Shown here: positions 57,848 through 64,000 of the stretch, one piece after another | Position numbering within the stretch: position 1 is the stretch's first letter | Layout: each line of letters opens with the position of its first letter | Assembly: GCA_024811115.1 (NCBI GenBank) | Contig: JAKOGH010000747.1 | Span: forward strand, 408,619-472,618 | DNA length: 64,000 nucleotides | Reading direction: 5' to 3' | Origin: Terana coerulea | Lineage: Eukaryota > Basidiomycota > Agaricomycetes > Polyporales > Phanerochaetaceae | Translations under genes and position numbers: made by a program | Notes under the pieces: model-generated | What the model was told of the DNA's origin: nothing | Database searches by the model: none | The model's input: only the letters and a program-made list of their open reading frames with translations

Positions 57848-58414
57848 ATGTCTTCTCAGACCGGAAGAAGGAGCAGGCTGTGGACACTTCGTCCACCCCT
57901 GCTGACCAACGCGTCCTCCTCGCTGAAGGAGGCGCCCTGAAGCTGTCCCCTGTCCTGCCGGGCAAGGGCAAGGAAAGAGCAGGCCGGCCGGCGCTGTGAG
58001 TTATACTCACAAGCACGACCGCCACAACTAATCACCCTACAGATGCAGGGAAAGGTCAGGGACAACGGTCCCAAGTATTCCTTCCAGGACTTCCTCAAAT
58101 CGGAAGTCCTGGCCGGGTCCATCTGCGAAGGCGCAGATTGGGCGCGGTGGATGGAGGAAGAGGAGTTCCTCTTCCCACCACTGACAAGGAGTGGGAGGCC
58201 GAGTCGACCTTTTGGTCGGCCTCTCCCAGGCCCTCCAAGGCCTAGAACGCATCCAGCGGGTGCGCTGCAGCAAGTACGCATGCAACACCAGGCATGTGGT
58301 CTAATCCATCTCACACCCGGACTCTTCTCAGGCGGAAAGCCGCGAGGAGGGAAGCGGCTGTGCGAAGCTGTCGAGGAATTCGCGAAGGACCCGCTCCTTC
58401 TCCGCGAAGACTAA
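57848..58414 (+). CDS. Short ORF unit at the LINE 5' end, MSSQTG-type (disrupted)
   Basis: This reads MSSQTG, then after one missing base KKEQAVDTSSTPADQRVLLA with EGGALKLSPVLPGKGKERAG, a GTGAGT..CAG intron (57996-58042), then KYSFQDFLKSEVLAGSICEG with ADWARWMEEEEFLFP, a second intron-like gap, and RLCEAVEEFAKDPLLLRED-stop. Frames disagree between the pieces, so it is either decayed or affected by sequence error. The start peptide resembles that of the next ORF (MSQTSG). I do not recognise a domain; it could be an extra copy of a gag N-terminus or an ORF0. Confidence 0.4.
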
Positions 58415-58521
58415 TTTGTAGCACTACAATCAATGCATTCTTGGCTCTGACCAGCGTGCTAAACATGAGGGATCCTGACTGCCGCCGCGCTTGCGAGGCA
58501 GTAAGACCAAACAAGTCGTGG

Positions 58522-58529
58522 TATAAATA
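58522..58529 (+). promoter_or_regulatory. TATA box upstream of LINE ORF1
   Basis: TATAAATA lies 102 bp before the ORF1 ATG at 58624. This mirrors the arrangement 770 bp upstream. Confidence 0.45.
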
Positions 58530-58623
58530 CCTGACAACGTTCAGCTACAAGGGGCAAGACACTGAACTCGTTCAGCGCACCCCTCTCCTCGTAACTCTCT
58601 ATACACTCCGTATATCAATCGCT

Positions 58624-61115
58624 ATGTCTCAGACCAGCGGCAACACCTCAGGGCCCGGCTAACGCCGGTCCAGGAATGTCAGCGCCCGGCATGGTAAGTG
58701 GTCACAAGGCCACCTCCACGCCCACGCAACTCACACAGAACTCCAGGAGCGGACCGGGTCTAAGCGCCCCCGCACCGAGAGCGTCGCTGGCTCCAGGGGC
58801 ACCCCTGGACTACACATTTGATGATCTCCTCCGGAGAAGATCTTCCAGAAGGCCTTCCTCGCCGACTTCGTCGAGCCGAAGAAGTCCCCCGAAGAGCTCG
58901 AGGCTGTGGACCGGATTGGTACCCCATGTGGGAGAACATCCTCTCCGAACTCCGCAACCTCACCATGTGCTTGCACGGTATGGGCACCATCGTCGACGGC
59001 AACAAGTACAACATTGCCGGCTCCATAGCGCTCTGGAACAGGATGGACTTGGTGGACCGAACGCCGAGCCCATCGAGTTCGCAGGCGCCCTCGCAAGCTG
59101 TCTCTGGCCTGGGACGAGATCGTCTCTGGGGTCCAGGAGATCAGCGGTAGGAAGATCCCGGCCATCCGGGTCGATTCCAAGATTGACGCCTACACCTCGC
59201 AGTGGGCGGTTGGTGAGACGCTGCCAAGGTGCTCGGCGACCCCTCGTTCGGGCGCTCTGCGCCAACACCCGGCGCCTGCAAGGGCATCGACGAGCTCTGC
59301 AAGTCCATGGAGACGCTCTCCGTGAATGTGAAGCAGGGCTTCAACAATGTCGCCGACAAGGTCGACAAGGTCGCTTCGGCCATCAAGGCGCGCCCGCTCC
59401 GGCGGCCGCCTCCCCCTCCCCAGCTTCATGATGCCGACTGCCTCGTCGGCCGCGAAGCAGACTCCCTCCCCGAGGAGAAGGGCCGCCCGCAGAAGCAGGG
59501 CAAGCCCGTTCCGAGCGAGCGCACGGCCGAGGAGGCCCGCTGAAGGTCGCCGCTGCCTCCAAGGGCAAGAAGCGCGCTACCACCCCTCCCTCCGGAGGCC
59601 GGGTCTTCTAAGAAGGCCCGCGTTTCCACCATCCCTCCGGTCGTCACAGACTGGAACCATGTCGCAGGCGCCGCGGGCTCATGGCCTCCGCTTGGCGATG
59701 CCCACATGAGCTTTGAGGCCGCCGCGAAGCTCGCGAAGATCATCCCGGTCCGAGTCGACCTGAGAGTCCCCAGCCACAACTACGCGGCCCCCGCTCCTGC
59801 CCCCAACCCCCGTCCCATGACGGGAGGTCCAGACAAGTCCGCTCGAGTCATACGCTGGCGTGGCTGCGAAAGCGCCCGCCGGCGGAAGTAGTCGCGCTCG
59901 AACCCCTAGCCCGCAAGGGCAGAAGGGCAAGGGCGTGGCGTCCAGCACGTCATCCCCCGGGAGGGCCGGTCCAGAGAAATCCGGATCGACCTCCTGGAGG
60001 CGCTCACCACCTCGGACCCCGCCGACATCCGCATGCGGTGGAGCGGTCCAGACCGACCTCGCCAAGGTCAACGACAACGGGTACCAGGTCCTCGAGATCG
60101 AGAAGGTCGAGGGGCACCCGAACCAGCTGCAGTGGTACGTCCGCTTCAGGTCCCATCCGTCCGTGATCCTTGTCAGCGGCGTTCAACCGTCCATGACCGA
60201 GGACACTGAGTTCTGGGGGATGAGGGATGAGAAGCACTCGGGCTGCATGCTCGAGGCCCATCGCACCCAAGTCTGCCTGTACAATGTGATGTGCATGGAC
60301 GTGAAGTCCGGCACTAAGATAGCTCGGCCCGTGTTCATCAGGAGATGCTGAACACGTGGCTAGAGTTGGCGCCCATCGCTGAGCACCCGGAGTACGCTCC
60401 GAAGGCTCATCTGATGAACGGGAAGGTGGACGGGTCCGCCATGCTCGTCTTCACCATCCGCGACACGGATCAGGGCATGGCCTGAAGAATGTTGTCGAAA
60501 CTCCCCAAGCGGGAGTTCCTCGGCAACAAGCGCTGCTACTTCGGCATGTACCGTCAGAAGGAGCGTGTAGACTTCTGCACGCACTGTTTAGCCTGGCGGC
60601 ACTCGGCATCCCGATGCCAGTCCAACTTTAACAAGTGGTGTAATGTCTGCTCGCTCCCTCAGAGCGCCAGACTTGCACAACCGTCACTGCACGCGTTGCA
60701 AGCCCTACCGCCTCAGCGAGGGCCTCGCGTCTCACCCGTGCCCGTTGAAGCACGATCAGAGCCACCTCTTTGCAGGAACTGTAACTGCACAGGCCATGGC
60801 CCGACGCCCTCGTGCCCGATGAAGAAGCACGCGGAAGACAAGAGGTGGTTCGAGAACCCCTGAACTACGCCCAGGTAGCGCTTCGACGACGCTGCCCTCG
60901 GAAAGGAAGCTCAAGAATGCGGGCTGGGGCCAATCGGGCCTCGACACGCATCTCCGCGAGCAGGCGAAGAAAAACAAGGGCAAGTCTGGGCCAGCGGCCG
61001 GGCGCGGGCCCTAGTTCTTCTGGGAAGGAGGAGGAGCGGGGCGCGAGCCCGGCTTCCGAGTCCACTGACGACGAGGGAATATCCACATGGCCGCGTAGGC
61101 CGCATGTATCATACC
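58624..61115 (+). pseudogene. LINE ORF1: gag-like protein with CCHC zinc knuckles (frame-disrupted)
   Basis: This is a nucleic-acid-binding protein of a non-LTR retrotransposon. It starts MSQTSGNTSG and continues through GHKATSTPTQLTQNSRSGPG, a helical middle (KGIDELCKSMETLSVNVKQG with FNNVADKVDKVASAIKARPL) and a conserved block RWSGPDRPR in one frame followed by QVLEIEKVEGHPNQLQWYVR. It ends with two zinc knuckles: FCTHCLAWRHSASRC (CX2CX4HX4C) and CRNCNCTGHGPTPSC (CX2CX4HX5C). The tail is Lys/Ser-rich, finishing near 61115. Reading shifts frame several times, so as given the ORF is not intact. In view of similar shifts in host genes, part of this may be sequence error. Confidence 0.7.
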
Positions 61116-61363
61116 AATAACCTGTACACAATTGACGGAATCACGCATCTGGGCTCTTTCATCTGCGAACACGCGGTGGACGTCCTTGGACTGTGTGATC
61201 TGCGAACCGGCTACAGACTCCTCACCCAAGCCTGGTCAGCTACCGGAACCCGTCCTTCGTGAGAACCCTCAACAGCGAACGTGAATTAACCCCTAGGGAC
61301 CTGTTTGACCGCGAACGGCGTCCCCATCTCTCCTGCTCTAAGTTACGCGAACTGTGCCTGAGG

Positions 61364-64000
61364 AGCACATGCTTAACTTTGAGGAACTGCCTCCCGCCAT
61401 CGATGATGATGAGGAGCGCTTTGACATTGCACCACCTCTAGACATAGAAGCGGTCTGACGCGAGGCAGATGCGGCGTGCGTAACAGCGCACGCCCTGCCC
61501 CAGAATCTCGGGCACCCCATGTGACCATCAAGGCCATCGATGACTCCGCATTCCCAGAAGAGCCGTGGCACGCCCTGGGAAGGAATGGACACAGATGAGG
61601 ACGGGAACGATGTTCCTGTAACCCACATTCTGGACGTTAAAGATTGGCGCTGTATTTCGCGAACGTGCAGAAGTCCAGACCTAATCAGGGCAATGTACTT
61701 GAAAACTTCCTGGATCACGATCTGATCATGATCCAGGAACCCTTCTGGGGCATCTCCAAGAGAGTAGCCTCCGGGAAATCCAAGGACGGGAAGTCATCGA
61801 AGACACTGTCCATCACAGAAATTTTGTATGTCTCGGCGCTGCCAAAGGGTGCAGAGTGGTCACATATGAAACAAGAAGTGGGCGCATTATAGCCCCGACT
61901 TCACCACTACCAGGCACAGTCCCCAAAGGGGACGTCGTGTGCGCCACTCACGGTGGAAGGGGAAGTCATGAACTTCCTCAACGTCTACAACGACTCAAAG
62001 TCCCACGCAGCGGTAAAGTGGCTTGAAAACCACGCCGTGGAACTTTCGAACGTTGTAACCATGTGCGAGACTTTAATATCCACCACATGAAATGGGATGA
62101 GCGCGAGCGACCGGATTTTGATCCGGCGCGACGGCTCGACAATAAGACCAAACGGTTCGGTGATATCCTCATCGAAGCCGCAGAGGTCAATATTGGATTG
62201 TCTTTGCTAAACGATTGCGAAGCAGGAGGGCCACTGACTTGGATCTTTGCTGGCAAAGATTACGAGAAGCGGCCCGGAGTACTCGACTTAGTATGATGCC
62301 GAGAGGCCAATGCTACGGACGAATACATCAGAGTCAGAGGGCGGACCGGCACATGTCGGACCACTGCCCACTGGAATTCTCCGTGCGGGTTAAAGCCGTC
62401 AGAGAACCGAAATCCACAATCCTTCACGGATCAAAGGACAGCCGGAAATACTGGCGAGGGCGTTCGGAAGCATGTGTGCAACATATTGTACGGGGCTGAA
62501 GAAAGCCAACCAGAAGAAGGGTCGGGACATTGACACCACCGACAAATTCTCACAGCAGGACATAGACGCCGTCTTTGACGAAATTCTATGAGGCAATGTG
62601 CAAGCAGTGGGATGACGTGGCAAAGTGCCCAAACCTCAGCGCTAAAAGCAAGTCGTGGTGGAACCATGAGTGTTCTGCCGCACGAGACAAAGTAGCCGTA
62701 GCTAGGGGTAATCTGCGCAAGCAGCGATCTAGCCAAAGCATTACAAAAGAAAGTGGACCGGGCGACAACTTGCTCCAGACCCTCACGGATCTTACCAACG
62801 CACTGGAACAATGCAAGTTCTGGCGAGGAAGTGCACGAGTCTGAGAATCAGCAACATGACTCTCAGAACGCCAAACGCGGCCATTTTGAAATCAAAATGG
62901 GCGCCATGCATCAGAGCAAAGTAGGACGCTGCTGGACTAAGCCACGGAAGCAGAGCACCAACCAGAGCATCAAAGACAGGGATGGCAACCCTGTCTCCGA
63001 ACCCGCCAAACTGGCAGAGGTCCTTCAGGATCAATTCACCACAGCGCGGAAACCCGCGCTCGGCGAAGGCATAACGTTTATCGATTATGCCTACAGAGAG
63101 GTCCAGAACGGCAGTATCTGCCGATCTCCGAGGCCGAAGTAGAGAAAGCGCTCCGTGACACGAGCAACTTCTCTGCCCCAGGCCCAGACCATGCATCATG
63201 GTTCTGGCTGAAGAAGATCATCCTCGAACCTAATGAGGACGAGAAAACTAGGAAGACAAGTCCACGTACACCGAGCGTTCTTCAACGCGTGCATCGCGTC
63301 CGGAGTCATGCCCACTAAACTCAAGGAATCACGCACAGTCGTCATTCCTAAACCTAATAAGCCGGACTACTCTGTAGCCAAGGCATATCGCCCGATAGTT
63401 CTCCTGAACTGTTTGGGAAAATTGCTTGAGAAATGTATTGCTAAGCGCATGCAGTTCGAATGTCAAAAGTATGGAGTATTGCATCCCTCCCAGTTCGGGG
63501 GAGCAATGCAGCGAAGTACAACTGATGCCGGTATTTGTCTCACACAACATCAAGGAAGGCTGGAATCAAGATCTGGAGAGCTCTGTCCTCATGGACATCT
63601 CACAGTTCTTCCCGTCTGTGGACCACGCGACACTTGTGTACATTCTCAAGCGCGCAGGGTTCTCATCACTTCTTTGCAAGTTCTTCGAGTCGTACTCGTT
63701 GGACGGCAGACATCATTCCTGATCAATGGCATTGTCACTGATCCAGTTGACTTTTCCGTCGGAGTGGGTCAGGGCTCAGCGCTCTCTCCCATTCTGACGA
63801 ACATATACATTGCGCCCGCTATTTATAGCACAATCAAGGCGCTGGAGCCAAGAAACACTGCCACCATCGGTGTAACGCTGCAGTTCTACGTGGACGATGG
63901 CCTCATCCATGCAGTCACTAGACCGTCAGAACTTCGGAAAGGGGAAACCCAACTGGAGATCAACAACCTGAAAATCAGGAAAGTCCCTGATGATTATGCT
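61364..64000 (+). pseudogene. LINE ORF2: EEP endonuclease and reverse transcriptase (frame-disrupted, cut by window end)
   Basis: This is the replication protein of a non-LTR retrotransposon. The apurinic-type endonuclease is seen as NVQKSRPNQGNVLENFLDHD, LIMIQEPFWGISKRVA (catalytic Glu), DFNIHHMKWDERERPDFDPA, GGPLTWIFAGKDYEKRPGVL and MSDHCPLEFSV (SDH motif). The reverse transcriptase has PGPDHASWFWLKKIILEPNE, TVVIPKPNKPDYSVAKAYRP with IVLLNCLGKLLEKCIAKRMQ, motif A SVLMDISQFFPSVDHATLVY, motif B VGVGQGSALSPILTNIYIAP and motif C LQFYVDDGLIHAV (codons near 63884-63898). The sequence stops at the window edge before the thumb and any C-terminal domain. Several frame shifts break it. A start near 61364 (MLNFEELPPAIDDDEERFDI) is tentative. 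Confidence 0.8.

Noticed and set aside
1..64000. CRISPR arrays, bacterial operons or riboswitches
   Set aside because: Spliceosomal introns throughout show nuclear eukaryotic DNA; no regularly spaced repeats were seen.

Overview
The window looks like nuclear DNA of a filamentous basidiomycete, probably an Agaricomycete. The evidence is many phase-varied GT..AG introns of about 50-65 bp, dense genes on both strands, and typical content: a velvet regulator, an F-box/LRR-like protein, BTB proteins, a TPR-CHAT protein, short Zn2Cys6 proteins and a fungal LINE. The order Polyporales is a guess.

Layout. 0-6.3 kb holds housekeeping genes: CAF-1 p60/Cac2 (cut by the window edge), nucleoporin Nup57/Nup54, a Yop1/REEP-like ER-shaping protein and a Cyp40 cyclophilin-TPR protein. 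8.5-8.9 kb has a short Zn2Cys6 protein. 9.2-13.8 kb carries an OCRL/INPP5B-type inositol 5-phosphatase with ASH and RhoGAP-like parts, followed by a small HABP4/Stf2-like protein. 15.3-19.8 kb holds three BTB/POZ genes in a row on the minus strand. 20.5-27.8 kb holds a GPI mannosyltransferase 4 (SMP3) divergent from RPB9, a secreted FAD-linked oxidase and ribosomal protein eL27. 30.9-45.4 kb holds a VelB-like velvet gene, a second short Zn2Cys6 gene, an F-box gene, hexokinase divergent from mitochondrial uL14, and a TPR-CHAT gene. 46.1-55.1 kb appears to be one very large secreted multidomain gene: a pectate-lyase-like beta-helix, a GH18-like domain without the catalytic Glu, and a long C-terminal region with hydrophobic helices. 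55.66-56.32 kb is a non-autonomous hAT-type element with perfect 22-bp TIRs and an 8-bp target duplication. From about 57.1 kb to the window end lies a LINE-type retrotransposon with a CCHC gag-like ORF1, an EEP endonuclease and a reverse transcriptase.

A quality signal runs through the window. At least nine otherwise intact genes, including essential ones (eL27, uL14m, Nup57), are broken by single-base indels, nearly all at short homopolymers and mostly deletions. This looks like uncorrected consensus error in a long-read assembly. Gene spans below are therefore outer limits of spliced genes, with the frame breaks noted.

Most neighbours are functionally unrelated housekeeping genes. The segments of most interest are the 9-kb beta-helix/GH18 gene, the TPR-CHAT protease next to it, the BTB trio, the paired short zinc-cluster proteins and the two mobile elements at the right end.
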